A stretch of DNA of 44,248 nt from Caloranaerobacter azorensis DSM 13643 (GCF_900129995.1 NZ_FQXO01000015.1:1-44248), one strand, 5' to 3'; shown: positions 18,881-28,427, counted from the first letter of the stretch. Notes: generated by a model not told the origin, from the sequence alone. A program made the numbers and translations.

Positions 18881-20698
18881 ATCCATATTAAATATTTCTT
18901 CAAATTCTTCAGCATTAAGTGTTTCTTTTTCTAATAATGCCTCTGCTACTCTATGAAGTTTATCTATATTCTCCTTCAATAACTTTTCGGCTGTATGATA
19001 AGCCTTATCGATTATACTTCTCATTTCTTTATCTATAGCGGCCGCTACTTCTTCACTATAATTTCTACTTCTAGTTAAATCTCTTCCTAAGAAAACTTCA
19101 TCCGTATCTGTACCATATGTCATAGGACCTAGCTTTTCACTCATACCATAATGAGTTACCATATTCCTTGCTATCTTAGTAGCCCTTTCCAAATCGTTTT
19201 GAGCTCCTGTACTAATGTCGTTTAAAACTAATTTTTCAGCTACTCTACCACCAAGAAGATGTACCAATGTCTCCTCCATTTCTGTTTTAGACATATAGTA
19301 TTTGTCTTCTTTAGGTAGTATCATTGTAAATCCACCAGCTCTGCCTCGTGGAATAATACTAATTAGATGAACCGGATCTGTATTAGGCAATAACCTAGCT
19401 ACAACAGCATGCCCTGCTTCATGATATGCTGTAAGCCTTCTTTCCTTTTCACTTATTACTCTACTTCTCTTTTCAGGTCCTGCTATTACTTTAGTTATAG
19501 CTTCTTCAATAAGTTCCATCGGTATTTTCTTTAAATTTTTCCTTGCAGTCAGTAATGCTGCCTCATTTAATAAATTCTCTAAATCAGCTGGAGTAAATCC
19601 AGAAGTTCTTCTTGCTACAACTTTAAGGTCAACATCATCTTCTAATGGTTTATCTTTTGCATGTATTTCTAAAATAGCTTCTCTAGCTTTAATATCCGGC
19701 ACTCCTACATACACTTGTCTATCAAATCTTCCCGGTCTTAAAAGTGCAGGGTCTAGTATATCAGGTCTATTTGTAGCAGCCATAACGATAATTCCTTCGT
19801 TTGCTCCAAATCCATCCATTTCAACAAGAAGTTGATTTAGAGTCTGCTCTCTTTCATCATGACCCCCACCTAATCCGGCACCTCTTCTCCTACCAACAGC
19901 ATCTATCTCATCAATAAAGACTATACAAGGAGCATTCTTTTTAGCCTGCTCGAATAAATCTCTTACCCTCGAAGCACCTACTCCTACAAACATCTCAACG
20001 AAATCAGAACCACTTATACTGAAAAAAGGTACTCCGGCTTCTCCTGCAACAGCTTTAGACAAATATGTTTTACCAGTACCAGGAGGACCTACCATTAAAA
20101 CTCCTTTAGGTATTCTAGCACCTAACTCTATATACTTTCTCGGATTTTTAAGAAAATCTACTATCTCTTTAAGCTCTTCTTTTTCTTCATCTAATCCTGC
20201 TACATCCTTAAAGGTTATTTTCTTTCTGCCATCATCTCTATGCAGCTTTGCTCTGCTCTTTCCAAAATTCATAACCTTACTTCCGCCGCCCTGCGACTGC
20301 TGCATAAATACAAACCAAAAAATAATAGAAATCAATATCATAATAAATATTGTTGGAAGAATATTCAAAAGCCATGGTGTTTCAGGCGGCTTCTTACCAA
20401 CATATCTTATCTTATTTTTATCTATTAAATCTTTTAAATAATCTTCATAAAGGTTTTCCTCTGTACCATCTGGAAGGATTAAAGAAAATGATGTCCCATC
20501 TTTTAATTTCCCGGTTATTATTCCCTCTTCTCTTACTACAGTAATAGATTCAACTTTATTATTCTTTATCTGCTGAACAAATTCTGTAAAATCAAACTGC
20601 TTCGTTTCTCCTACTGGTCTATTAAAGAATTGAACTGCCGCTATGATTATTATAAACATCAGCAGATAAAAGCTTATGCCTTTGAAATATCTCTTCAA
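18878..20698 (-). CDS. ftsH: ATP-dependent zinc metalloprotease FtsH
   Basis: Membrane-anchored AAA+ protease that degrades short-lived and misassembled membrane proteins; in B. subtilis it also influences sporulation. 606 residues. Two membrane helices, at about 8-25 and 108-132, flank an extracytoplasmic domain. The AAA+ module has Walker A GPPGTGKT, Walker [12 protein letters not shown] and the second region of homology [18 protein letters not shown]. The protease domain has the zinc motif HEAGH. The TTG start has AGGAGG seven bases upstream. It follows hpt as in Bacillus and is closed by a bidirectional terminator. Confidence 0.97.
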   Translation of the reverse strand: MKRYFKGISFYLLMFIIIIAAVQFFNRPVGETKQFDFTEFVQQIKNNKVESITVVREEGIITGKLKDGTSFSLILPDGTEENLYEDYLKDLIDKNKIRYVGKKPPETPWLLNILPTIFIMILISIIFWFVFMQQSQGGGSKVMNFGKSRAKLHRDDGRKKITFKDVAGLDEEKEELKEIVDFLKNPRKYIELGARIPKGVLMVGPPGTGKTYLSKAVAGEAGVPFFSISGSDFVEMFVGVGASRVRDLFEQAKKNAPCIVFIDEIDAVGRRRGAGLGGGHDEREQTLNQLLVEMDGFGANEGIIVMAATNRPDILDPALLRPGRFDRQVYVGVPDIKAREAILEIHAKDKPLEDDVDLKVVARRTSGFTPADLENLLNEAALLTARKNLKKIPMELIEEAITKVIAGPEKRSRVISEKERRLTAYHEAGHAVVARLLPNTDPVHLISIIPRGRAGGFTMILPKEDKYYMSKTEMEETLVHLLGGRVAEKLVLNDISTGAQNDLERATKIARNMVTHYGMSEKLGPMTYGTDTDEVFLGRDLTRSRNYSEEVAAAIDKEMRSIIDKAYHTAEKLLKENIDKLHRVAEALLEKETLNAEEFEEIFNMD

Positions 20699-20790
20699 CT
20701 AGAGTCCTCCTCTCACTACCCTAAATCTCTCATACTAAGATATTTTACCATAATGATTATTAAAACACAATAATGCCCTAGCAAGGTTTA

Positions 20791-21327
20791 TTATTTATAA
20801 ACTTCTTCTTTAAGAACACATATATATGGTAAATTTCTATATTTTTCGTTGAAATCTAATCCATAACCAACAACAAATTCATCTGGTATTGTAAAACCTA
20901 TATAATCTACTTTAACATCAGTTTTTCTTCGTTCAGGTTTATTAAGCAGAGTACATAACTTTACACTTTTAGGACCCCTAGATTTAAGATTTTCAACTAA
21001 ATAACTTAAAGTCAGCCCTGTATCTATTATATCTTCTACAATCAATACGTCTTTATCTTCAATGCTTGAATCTAAATCTTTTAAAATTCTTACAACTCCA
21101 GATGATTGTGTAGATGACCCATAACTAGATACAGCCATAAAATCAATACTTAATGGTAAATCAATATTTTTACATAAATCCGACATAAACATTACTGCTC
21201 CTTTAAGTACACAAATTACAACTAAATCCTTGCCCTTATAATCTCTAGTTATCTCCTGCCCCAGTTCTTTAATCCTCTTCTGTAACTCATCTGTTTCAAT
21301 TAATATTTGACGAATATCTTGTTCCAT
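20791..21327 (-). CDS. hpt: Hypoxanthine phosphoribosyltransferase
   Basis: Purine salvage: converts hypoxanthine or guanine and PRPP to IMP or GMP. 178 residues. PRPP-binding motif VLIVEDIIDTGLTLSYL (about 98-114), the flexible-loop region FMAVSSYGSSTQSSG and the base-binding end DEFVVGYGLDFNEKYRNLPY. The start ATG has AAGGAGG. The gene overlaps the end of tilS by 32 nt, so the two are translationally coupled. The tilS-hpt-ftsH order is conserved from Bacillus to Clostridia. Confidence 0.96.
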   Translation of the reverse strand: MEQDIRQILIETDELQKRIKELGQEITRDYKGKDLVVICVLKGAVMFMSDLCKNIDLPLSIDFMAVSSYGSSTQSSGVVRILKDLDSSIEDKDVLIVEDIIDTGLTLSYLVENLKSRGPKSVKLCTLLNKPERRKTDVKVDYIGFTIPDEFVVGYGLDFNEKYRNLPYICVLKEEVYK

Positions 21328-22723
21328 ATAAATCCTCCTTACTTTTAATTTGTATCTTTAAAACCCTTTTGGTTTCAGGCTTAATTTTATATATTTCACT
21401 TATTCTATATCCTACAACCCAAATAATATTACAATCATCTACTAAAAGCGGAATCCTATCTCTCATGTCTCTAGGGATTTTTAAATCTATAAAAAAATCT
21501 TTTAATTTCTTCTTCCCTTTCATTCCCAGCGGAGAAAATCTATCCCCCGGTCTTCTGTTTCTAATATATAGGTTTCCATATATTTTATCATAATCGAAAT
21601 ATTTTATAAACCTATTATTCTTTTTTACATCGACTTCATTAACATTTAATATCTCTGTAATTATTTCACACTTTAACTCATCAATTTGGGTTGTACTCTC
21701 TATACCAATCATATATTTATAATCTACTATTTTCTCCTTTAAATCAACCTTTTCTACTGTAAAATGTCCATAGCCTATACTAATTTGTATATTCTTAGGT
21801 AAATTTATCCTCTTTCCTGTGCTATTTTTAAGTATAAGATTTATAGCATCATATATATGTTTTTCTTCTATTCCCTTAATATGCCCCAACAATCTTTCAA
21901 TAGCCATTCTCAATATTCTCGACTTTATAGAATCGTGCTGCTTTGAAAATTCTTCTCTATCTATGATAATTTTATCTTTAGTCTCTTTATATACCATCTG
22001 CTCATATTTTTCTAAAGCGTACTTTTTTAAAAAATCGCTATCTATAGCCATCAGTCTCGAAGTTCTATAAATGGTATCAATAAAACTTTCATTAAAGTTC
22101 TCTTTGATAAATGGAATTAGCTCAAGCCTAATCTTATTTCTACTATAAATTGGTTTAAAATTCGTCTTATCAATTCTAACTTCAATATTGTTTTCTTTTA
22201 TATACTCCTCAATTTCATCTCTACTAACATCTAATAACGGTCTTATAATATCTCCATTTTTATAATCCATCCCCTTTAATCCATCTAATCCAGTTCCCCT
22301 TATAAATCTCATCACTAAAGTCTCTGCTTGGTCATTTTTGTTATGGGCAACCGCAATCTTGCCATTTCCTAACTGTGATAATACTTGTCTAAAAAAATTA
22401 TACCTTATTTCTCTACCAGCCTCCTCTTCAGAAAGCCTATTTTCTTTAGCATATTTAGACATATCTACTTTTATTGAATAAAAAGGAATTCTTAATTCAT
22501 TAGATACTCTTCTTACATATTCTTCGTCTTCATCTGCTTCTTTCCCTCTAACACCATGATTAATATGTGCGATATATAAATTGAAATCAATTCTTTCTTT
22601 AGCTTCTCTTAGAACATAAAGAAGAGCCATCGAATCAGGCCCTCCCGAAACACCCACAACAACATTATCTCCTTTTTCAATTAAATTATTTCTTATAATC
22701 GTATCTATTACTTTTTCCTTCAT
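21296..22723 (-). CDS. tilS: tRNA(Ile)-lysidine synthetase
   Basis: Modifies C34 of the CAU-anticodon isoleucine tRNA to lysidine, which changes both its charging and its codon reading; essential. About 475 residues. PP-loop ATP-binding motif GVSGGPDSMALLYVL near the N-terminus, HINHGVRGKEADEDEEYVRR, AHNKNDQAETLVMRFIRGTG and, in the C-terminal substrate-binding part, RRPGDRFSPLGMKGKKKLKD. I prefer the ATG at 22723 over 22735 because GGGTGG lies just upstream. It overlaps hpt by 32 nt. Confidence 0.95.
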   Translation of the reverse strand: MKEKVIDTIIRNNLIEKGDNVVVGVSGGPDSMALLYVLREAKERIDFNLYIAHINHGVRGKEADEDEEYVRRVSNELRIPFYSIKVDMSKYAKENRLSEEEAGREIRYNFFRQVLSQLGNGKIAVAHNKNDQAETLVMRFIRGTGLDGLKGMDYKNGDIIRPLLDVSRDEIEEYIKENNIEVRIDKTNFKPIYSRNKIRLELIPFIKENFNESFIDTIYRTSRLMAIDSDFLKKYALEKYEQMVYKETKDKIIIDREEFSKQHDSIKSRILRMAIERLLGHIKGIEEKHIYDAINLILKNSTGKRINLPKNIQISIGYGHFTVEKVDLKEKIVDYKYMIGIESTTQIDELKCEIITEILNVNEVDVKKNNRFIKYFDYDKIYGNLYIRNRRPGDRFSPLGMKGKKKLKDFFIDLKIPRDMRDRIPLLVDDCNIIWVVGYRISEIYKIKPETKRVLKIQIKSKEDLYGTRYSSNIN

Positions 22724-22776
22724 ATAACCACCCATCTATTCGCATCTATCTATCTTCATTAAACTCTCTATTTCTA

Positions 22777-23658
22777 TTATACATAAAATTTTATTCCTAA
22801 AAATATAGTTAATACAAAAAAACATATACTAACTAAAAATATTAAATTAATAATATCATTACTAATTATAGTCTTATTACTAGCTGATTCAATAAGAAGT
22901 GCTTTTAATCCTTCTATATAACAATTTATATCATTAAATTTATTTAACAAACCATCTTTAATAAACACTTTTAATTTTTCGCTTATATTAAGCGAATCTA
23001 CGATATATAACATTTTTTTCATAGAAGTACGAAAAGGATCGTACTCTCGCCTCGTAATAAGACATACAATTAACATAGTCGTACTAAAAATTAGTCTTTC
23101 AATATGTAAATTTTTATTTTCTATTCCCCACGAGTTTATATCATATGTAGGAGTAAACTCTTTAATACACCTATCTTTTTTAAATACTCCTCCAAAATCT
23201 ACAAACATTATCTTTTTAGTCCTTCTATTTATTATAATATTCTCTAATTTCAAATCTCCATAGATATATCCTAGTTGATAAAGTTTGTTCATCATCTCTA
23301 ATAATACTAATGATATTCCTAAAATATCTTTTATACTCAATTTACCTCTATTAATAATTTCTTTTAAATTATTTCCCTCTATATATTCCATTACAAAGTA
23401 GTAATATCTCTTATTTCTATATACCCAGTCATCAATTTCATAAACTCTAGGTATATTATCTAATAAGGGGAGTTTTTGCAAAATCTCAAATTCCCTAGTC
23501 AAAGACATTATATCTTCGCTTATTTTCAGTGCTCTTATATTACCTTCATAATCTATTACCTTATATACTGTACCTACTCCACCCTGCCCTATTTTTTTTA
23601 GTATTGTATACTCATTCTTATACCATTTACCTTCAATCCTATCTCCTCTTTTAAGCAT
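22777..23658 (-). CDS. yabT: Membrane-anchored Ser/Thr protein kinase, YabT-like
   Basis: Hanks-type kinase of 293 residues at the yabT position (spoIIE-yabS-yabT-tilS). Glycine loop IGQGGVGTVYKV (about 23-34), the lysine in RALKIS, the alpha-C glutamate in LTREFEIL, the catalytic loop YGDLKLENI and the metal motif VDFGG are present. The usual His of HRD is replaced by Tyr (YGD). The C-lobe is short, with no clear APE motif. A single membrane helix (about 268-290) ends the protein, with almost nothing beyond it. In B. subtilis YabT is DNA-activated and acts in the developing spore on targets such as RecA; the same role is inferred here from synteny. Start ATG with GGGGGAG. Confidence 0.88.
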   Translation of the reverse strand: MLKRGDRIEGKWYKNEYTILKKIGQGGVGTVYKVIDYEGNIRALKISEDIMSLTREFEILQKLPLLDNIPRVYEIDDWVYRNKRYYYFVMEYIEGNNLKEIINRGKLSIKDILGISLVLLEMMNKLYQLGYIYGDLKLENIIINRRTKKIMFVDFGGVFKKDRCIKEFTPTYDINSWGIENKNLHIERLIFSTTMLIVCLITRREYDPFRTSMKKMLYIVDSLNISEKLKVFIKDGLLNKFNDINCYIEGLKALLIESASNKTIISNDIINLIFLVSICFFVLTIFLGIKFYV

Positions 23659-23682
23659 TCAAACTCCCCCAAAGCTATAAAT

Positions 23683-24399
23683 TTACACTATATTCGCCGC
23701 AAGCATCCCTTTGTTTACTTCTGCTGTTCCTAATAACATTTCTACAGCTCTTTTAAGAGCTGGTCCTGTCGGAGTTGTCCCACCTGTAGCTATATTACTT
23801 AAACTTTTCTGTAATTCATCAATATCTTCTGTAAAATCGCAAATAGTTTTATAAAATTCGTAATCTGTACCCGGGAAACCTATAACCGCAATCTCTGTTT
23901 TTCCCTTTCTCTGTTTAAGTGTTCTAAGTAAATTAACAATACTCTTTTTAGCTATACTTATCTTATTAGTCATACTTCCACTTAAATCAATGACTATACA
24001 ACATCTAATGTCTACTTCTTCTCCAAATTTATCAATAACATCAATTATTTTTCTCCTAGATTCAGGATTGAAATCTTCTAGCCCTTCTCCAAGTATATTT
24101 TTTAATTCTTTGTTTACTGCTTCTTGTATAGTCTTGTGTACCGTTTTAACCGTTAACATCTCCATAGTTTTTGAAAAATTCTCCAAATCTGTTATTTCCC
24201 AAATTCCTCCTCCTTGGTTAGCTATTTGTTGAATTTCAGCCAACGGCTTTTCTTTTGTACGATTATTTACTATCCCTATAGTGCTTACTGTTATTCCCAG
24301 TTCTTTAGCTTTTTTAGATACTTCAATAGGGTTTATCCCTACATTAGATTCCCCATCACTCACCAATATTATTTGTCTTATTAATCCTTTCTTATCCAT
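23683..24399 (-). CDS. yabS: von Willebrand factor A-domain protein, YabS-like
   Basis: About 238 residues from the ATG at 24399, which has GGAGGGG four bases upstream; the ATG at 24435 lacks one. The first third (RQIILVSDGESNVGINP, VSTIGIV) looks like the second half of a vWA domain. A second vWA unit follows, with the metal site DLSGSM (about 137-142) and ATGGTTPTGPALKRA. It corresponds to B. subtilis yabS in position and composition and sits 24 nt upstream of the kinase gene, so the two are probably one transcript. The molecular role of YabS is not established; forespore expression is known for Bacillus. Two TGAATA boxes lie upstream. Confidence 0.82.
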   Translation of the reverse strand: MDKKGLIRQIILVSDGESNVGINPIEVSKKAKELGITVSTIGIVNNRTKEKPLAEIQQIANQGGGIWEITDLENFSKTMEMLTVKTVHKTIQEAVNKELKNILGEGLEDFNPESRRKIIDVIDKFGEEVDIRCCIVIDLSGSMTNKISIAKKSIVNLLRTLKQRKGKTEIAVIGFPGTDYEFYKTICDFTEDIDELQKSLSNIATGGTTPTGPALKRAVEMLLGTAEVNKGMLAANIV

Positions 24400-24511
24400 C
24401 TTTCCCCTCCTATCTTTTTTTGTAATTATTGACAATAAAATGTTTTGTATTCATATTTGATTAGCAGTTTGTCCTTATCTATTTATATTTTTTATTTTGA
24501 TTTAATATTCA

Positions 24512-24535
24512 TAAAAAAAAGCGGCTAACGCCGCG
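24512..24535 (-). terminator. Intrinsic terminator after spoIIE
   Basis: On the minus strand GCGGC-GTTA-GCCGC is followed by T8. It lies ten bases past the spoIIE stop and separates spoIIE from yabS. Confidence 0.85.
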
Positions 24536-24543
24536 TTTCGCTT

Positions 24544-26919
24544 TTACCTTCTTCTCCAAACTTTAGTTACAAGAACCGTCATATCATCTTTATTTTTGTT
24601 GACACTTACAGATTTTGCTATGTTAATTATTTCTGTAGCAATTTTTTGAGGGTTAACACTAGATATATTACTAATAACTTCCGCCATCCAATTTTCTTTA
24701 TCATCCACCTTATCATTAGAATCTAAAACGCCATCCGACATCATTATTATCAAATCACCATCTTCTATATTATCTTCATATACTTGAAAATCTACATCTT
24801 TTAATATGCCTACAGGTAGACTCTTTGAATTTATTATATCTACTCTATCTTTTCTCTTTATAAAAGTCGGAGCACAGCCGATTTTAATAAATTGTGCCTT
24901 ACCCATATATAAATCTATTATAGTCATGTCAACAGTTGAAAACATCTCATCAGATGATTTTAAAAGTAAAATTGAATTAATAGTCTTAAGCGCCAATTCT
25001 TTATCGAAACCTGCCTCTAAAAACCTTTCTAAAAGCGAAATCGTTATATTGCTCTCCTGATTTGCCTTTCTGCCTACTCCCATTCCATCACTCAAAGCCA
25101 CAAAATAACCATTCTCATTCTCACCAAATGTATAACTATCACCTGAGACATAATTGAACGACTCGTCCCACTTACAGACCTTTGTTATAGCTCCATATCT
25201 ATTCGCCTTTATAAGTTTTAGGCTGCATCTGTTATTCTTTCCGGGTATACTGCAACTAAATTTATCTCTAGTTAAATCAAATCCAACAATTTTAGAGACG
25301 ATAGGTATAATATCTTTCAAGCACATGCCTTTTCCTTTACAAGATTTTAATTCCAATAAAATTTCAAATTTTCCATCCTGAAATTGTGTACAATTTACTT
25401 CCTTTATATCGATTCCATTTTCTTTAATTTTTAAATAAATTTCTCTTTCTAAATCATCTGCAAATCTGATGTCTTTATAAATGGTATTTGCCAAATCATT
25501 TATTATAGCAGCTACTCCATCCAATTGCTCGCTTACCAATTGTCTACTCTCCAAAATCTTCTTCTCCCACCTATAATTAATTTTATATATATCAAAAAGA
25601 TAATTACATTTATCTATTATATTTTGAGGTTTTAAGCATCTTTTTTTAAAATATCCTGGCAGTAAATTTTCATTTATATTCCCATTAAGTTCTATTAAAC
25701 TCATAATATCAAACATGGAGTGATATGCAGTATAAAAATCCTGTTTCCAACAGAATTTATACATACTGCATCCTTTACAGACATCATTAACTACCTCGTC
25801 TACAAAACTAGATATATCTTTCTGCTGCGAAAAATTCCTTACTTCTGCTGCTTTTTTAAATGTCAATGCTAACTCATTAAACACATTAGACACTTCTTTT
25901 AATCTTTTATAAGTTATATCTCTTATTCTTTTACTATACTGTATATTTGAATAAGTTAATCCATCTTTCCCTAATATCATTCCATTATTTTTCTCTATAG
26001 TAGCGGCTAATATAAAAAATATGAATACGCTAATCGCAATCTCCTTATATAAGAGCATACTTTCCACAAAACCATTTATATAAAAAGACATTATAGCATT
26101 CCCGACAATAAAACCTAGACTAGTTCCCAATTTCCCTAAATCTTTAAACAAGCCCCCTAATAGTCCTGAAAAGCCGTATATTGAAATAATCAATGGAATA
26201 TTATTATTTGACATTCCCGTTATCAAACCAATTGTTACTCCAATAGTAGTTCCAAATGCTGGACCTTTAAAATAGGCAAACACCAAAATGATAACAACTC
26301 CAATAATCACTTTTAAAGATAAATTAAAAACGGCTATATTCCCTAATCCTGAAATGGCTAATGAAATCATTATTGCACCACTTATAATTTCTTCATTTGT
26401 AAAGACATCACTTAATTTCCTTTCAAAGATAGAAATGCTATATGAAAAGATATATGTTAATGTAAATACTATTACCCCTTCAAATACTGTCATAATAAAA
26501 TCATAAATATAAAATGTACCTGTAAACAGCATTGCAGTTTTTGTAATAATTAACAATAAAGACGATAAAATAGAATATTTTAATGTGTTTACTCTGATCC
26601 TATCTTTTAAAATTCCATTTAAAAAAAACAACAGCCATATTGTAATTAGATAATAATAGGCATTCATACCATGAACGCTTAATATTCCAAAAGATGCAAA
26701 TATCATTATCCCTATAGAGCTGCCATATTTAATTAAATACGCCGTTAAAAATGCAATTCCAAAAGGTGTTAATCCGTCCATTATAGAAGCTCGTGATATC
26801 AGCAGCGCTAAAGTTCCTATTACTATATTTTTAAAATTTAGTTTTAGAATTAAACTTTTTAAAATTTTCAATAAAGCATTTTCATCTTTAATCATAAGTG
26901 ATTCGGCTCTGTTTATCAT
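24544..26919 (-). CDS. spoIIE: Stage II sporulation protein E, membrane PP2C phosphatase
   Basis: Dephosphorylates the anti-anti-sigma factor SpoIIAA to release sigma-F in the forespore, and helps place the polar septum. About 791 residues from ATG 26919 (GGGGG upstream; ATG 26937 is less supported). Residues about 30-320 carry around ten membrane helices. A central region has a cysteine cluster (VCKGCSMYKFCW). The C-terminal PP2C-type phosphatase domain (about 590-797) has the metal-binding motifs ALSDGMGVG, MMSDGVLDS and DDMTVLVT. Gene order with divIC upstream and yabS downstream matches B. subtilis. A promoter with a 21-bp spacer lies just upstream. Confidence 0.96.
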   Translation of the reverse strand: MINRAESLMIKDENALLKILKSLILKLNFKNIVIGTLALLISRASIMDGLTPFGIAFLTAYLIKYGSSIGIMIFASFGILSVHGMNAYYYLITIWLLFFLNGILKDRIRVNTLKYSILSSLLLIITKTAMLFTGTFYIYDFIMTVFEGVIVFTLTYIFSYSISIFERKLSDVFTNEEIISGAIMISLAISGLGNIAVFNLSLKVIIGVVIILVFAYFKGPAFGTTIGVTIGLITGMSNNNIPLIISIYGFSGLLGGLFKDLGKLGTSLGFIVGNAIMSFYINGFVESMLLYKEIAISVFIFFILAATIEKNNGMILGKDGLTYSNIQYSKRIRDITYKRLKEVSNVFNELALTFKKAAEVRNFSQQKDISSFVDEVVNDVCKGCSMYKFCWKQDFYTAYHSMFDIMSLIELNGNINENLLPGYFKKRCLKPQNIIDKCNYLFDIYKINYRWEKKILESRQLVSEQLDGVAAIINDLANTIYKDIRFADDLEREIYLKIKENGIDIKEVNCTQFQDGKFEILLELKSCKGKGMCLKDIIPIVSKIVGFDLTRDKFSCSIPGKNNRCSLKLIKANRYGAITKVCKWDESFNYVSGDSYTFGENENGYFVALSDGMGVGRKANQESNITISLLERFLEAGFDKELALKTINSILLLKSSDEMFSTVDMTIIDLYMGKAQFIKIGCAPTFIKRKDRVDIINSKSLPVGILKDVDFQVYEDNIEDGDLIIMMSDGVLDSNDKVDDKENWMAEVISNISSVNPQKIATEIINIAKSVSVNKNKDDMTVLVTKVWRRR

Positions 26920-26952
26920 TTGAATCCCCCATCCCATTTTTTATTTTCTGTT

Positions 26953-26985
26953 ATTCTATCAAATAAACTATGAAATATTTGTCAA
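26953..26985 (-). promoter_or_regulatory. spoIIE promoter with 21-bp spacer
   Basis: On the minus strand TTGACA (26985-26980) and TAGAAT (26958-26953) are separated by 21 nt. Spo0A-activated sigma-A promoters of Bacillus such as spoIIE and spoIIG have this abnormal 21-22 nt spacing. A TGTCAAA motif, one mismatch from the Spo0A box TGTCGAA, lies at 27018-27012. Confidence 0.65.
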
Positions 26986-27142
26986 TTAAGGTTGTCCTAT
27001 TCAAAAAACTTTTTGACAAAGATTACACTTCTTTTAGCTGAAATCTGAAATTTGGACATATATTTCACTGATATATTCCTCTTAAAAAATAGAAAATTTA
27101 TATATAAACTTTAAATTAAATCCGTTACAATCAAAATTTTGC

Positions 27143-27177
27143 AAAGAAAAAAAGCGACTTTAATCTTAAGTCGCTCT
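27143..27177 (-). terminator. Intrinsic terminator after divIC
   Basis: Stem AGCGACTT (27153-27160) / AAGTCGCT (27168-27175), followed on the minus strand by TTTTTTTCTTT. It ends the yabP-yabQ-divIC transcript. The remaining AT-rich bases up to spoIIE hold the spoIIE promoter. Confidence 0.85.
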
Positions 27178-27197
27178 TTGTCATAAATTGATTATTT

Positions 27198-27518
27198 TTA
27201 GTTGCTAATACCTTTAATAAATTTATTTTTACTCTTTTCCTTATCTATATATAATATTTCACCGGGCTTAAGCATATTCAATTCTTCTCTAGCAATTCTT
27301 TCAATAAATTCGGGTGTATCAGCATATTTGATTTTCTCTTGAAGTTCTGCAATTTCCATATTCAAACTATTAATCTTATCTTCTTTCACTTTTCTCTCTT
27401 GTTCTAAACGCCTCATCATTTTTTGCTGACTTAAAAATGTAGTACTTAAATAAAACAAACACACTAATAGTAATATATATCTAATTCTAAATTTTTTCTT
27501 CTGTTTAGCCTTGTGCAT
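27198..27518 (-). CDS. divIC: Septum formation initiator, DivIC/FtsB family
   Basis: Small bitopic division protein of the FtsL-DivIB-DivIC complex. 106 residues: a basic cytosolic start (HKAKQKKKFRIRY), one membrane helix (about 14-31), an extracytoplasmic coiled coil (about 33-68, QEKIKYADTPEF region) and the family end REELNMLKPGEILYI. Start ATG with GGAGGGG. It comes after yabQ by 63 nt, as in B. subtilis. The overall level of conservation in this family is low, so the name rests on architecture plus position. Confidence 0.9.
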   Translation of the reverse strand: MHKAKQKKKFRIRYILLLVCLFYLSTTFLSQQKMMRRLEQERKVKEDKINSLNMEIAELQEKIKYADTPEFIERIAREELNMLKPGEILYIDKEKSKNKFIKGISN

Positions 27519-27581
27519 AATTACCCCTCCAGCATCTCTTAAATCATATATGAATATTTCTATATATCCTTTTTAAATCCT

Positions 27582-28091
27582 TCATTTTTTTATCAGTATA
27601 GTATTTGCATATTTTCTAATGTCATCAAAAATACGTTTTGGCAATTTAGCTATTTTTCTTACACTTCTATTAAATCTATTAACTCTATCATTTATTTTTC
27701 TAAAAGGGATTGATAACAAATGTATAATAAATCTAAATGGATATGTCAATACGTTTACTATATATTTGAGCAATTCAATAAACTCCCTTACTAAATAAAC
27801 CATTAAAGTTATAACTGGTTTACTCAAAAGTTTTGTATAAATTAGTGCACCGCAAATAAAACCTAAAAGAACATAGCCTCTCAACTGCCCCCAATTGCTA
27901 AAGATTAGTGTAGCTAGTGCTATAATCGATACAATAATCCAAAAAATCAAATCCTCTATTAATGTAGCAATTTTATTAGGCTTAGAAAAATATCTAAATA
28001 TCCTATATAAATCATATACAAAACCGATTAAAATTCCCCCATACACAGTAAGCAAAAAAATATATGCTTGGCTTTCGACTGTATTGCCCAC
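27582..28091 (-). CDS. yabQ: Spore cortex biosynthesis protein YabQ
   Basis: Membrane protein needed for cortex peptidoglycan, made in the mother cell in B. subtilis. About 169 residues from GTG 28091, chosen because AGGGGTG lies upstream and the protein then begins VGNTVESQAYIFLLTVYGGI like relatives. The longer frame starting with TTG (28121) lies inside a hairpin and has no ribosome-binding site. Four membrane segments are visible in the first 110 residues (including YIFLLTVYGGILIGFVYDLY and DLIFWIIVSIIALATLIFS), then a basic tail. It lies between yabP and divIC, matching Bacillus order. Confidence 0.88.
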   Translation of the reverse strand: MGNTVESQAYIFLLTVYGGILIGFVYDLYRIFRYFSKPNKIATLIEDLIFWIIVSIIALATLIFSNWGQLRGYVLLGFICGALIYTKLLSKPVITLMVYLVREFIELLKYIVNVLTYPFRFIIHLLSIPFRKINDRVNRFNRSVRKIAKLPKRIFDDIRKYANTILIKK

Positions 28092-28113
28092 AAAATCACC
28101 CCTAATGAAAATG

Positions 28114-28141
28114 AAAACCAATGGTATAAACCATCGGTTTT
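28114..28141 (-). terminator. Hairpin between yabP and yabQ, weak terminator or attenuator
   Basis: AAAACCAATGG and CCATCGGTTTT form an 11-bp stem (one mismatch) around a 6-nt loop. On the minus strand it is followed by CATTTTCATT, a broken T-run. It overlaps the yabP stop codon. Partial termination would lower yabQ and divIC expression relative to yabP. Confidence 0.5.
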
Positions 28142-28427
28142 ATTTAAACATTTTACCTAATAAGCCAGACCCTTTTGAACTTGAAGTATCTTTGTTAGTA
28201 TATAAAATACCGTTTATCTTACCTTCTATAACTATATTCCCATCTTCTAAATTAAGTTTGCTAATGTTTAAATCCTCTCCTTTAACAGTCATCAAACCTT
28301 TTACAGTCAATAAGATAATTGTGTTATCATTAAAACTATCAACATGTTCTACTCCTGATATATTGAGCTTTTCTCTATTTTCTAATATTATGTTTTGACT
28401 TCTATTCGTAGCCTTATTTTCATTCAT
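28140..28427 (-). CDS. yabP: Sporulation protein YabP
   Basis: About 95 residues from ATG 28427, with G6 seven bases upstream. The protein is a compact beta-rich domain with the family pattern NIILENREKLNISGVEHVDSFNDN and ILLTVKGLMTVKGEDLNISKLNLEDGNIVIEG; ILYTNKD precedes a short Gly/Ser-rich tail. YabP works with YabQ in spore formation under mother-cell control in Bacillus; its biochemical role is unknown. The in-frame TTG at 28442 lies within the G-rich ribosome-binding region and is unlikely as a start. A gap of about 80 nt separates it from rqcP. Confidence 0.92.
   Translation of the reverse strand: MNENKATNRSQNIILENREKLNISGVEHVDSFNDNTIILLTVKGLMTVKGEDLNISKLNLEDGNIVIEGKINGILYTNKDTSSSKGSGLLGKMFK

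Noticed and set aside
27895-28398. 167-codon plus-strand open frame
   Set aside because: Antisense shadow across yabQ and yabP, both clearly real on the minus strand.
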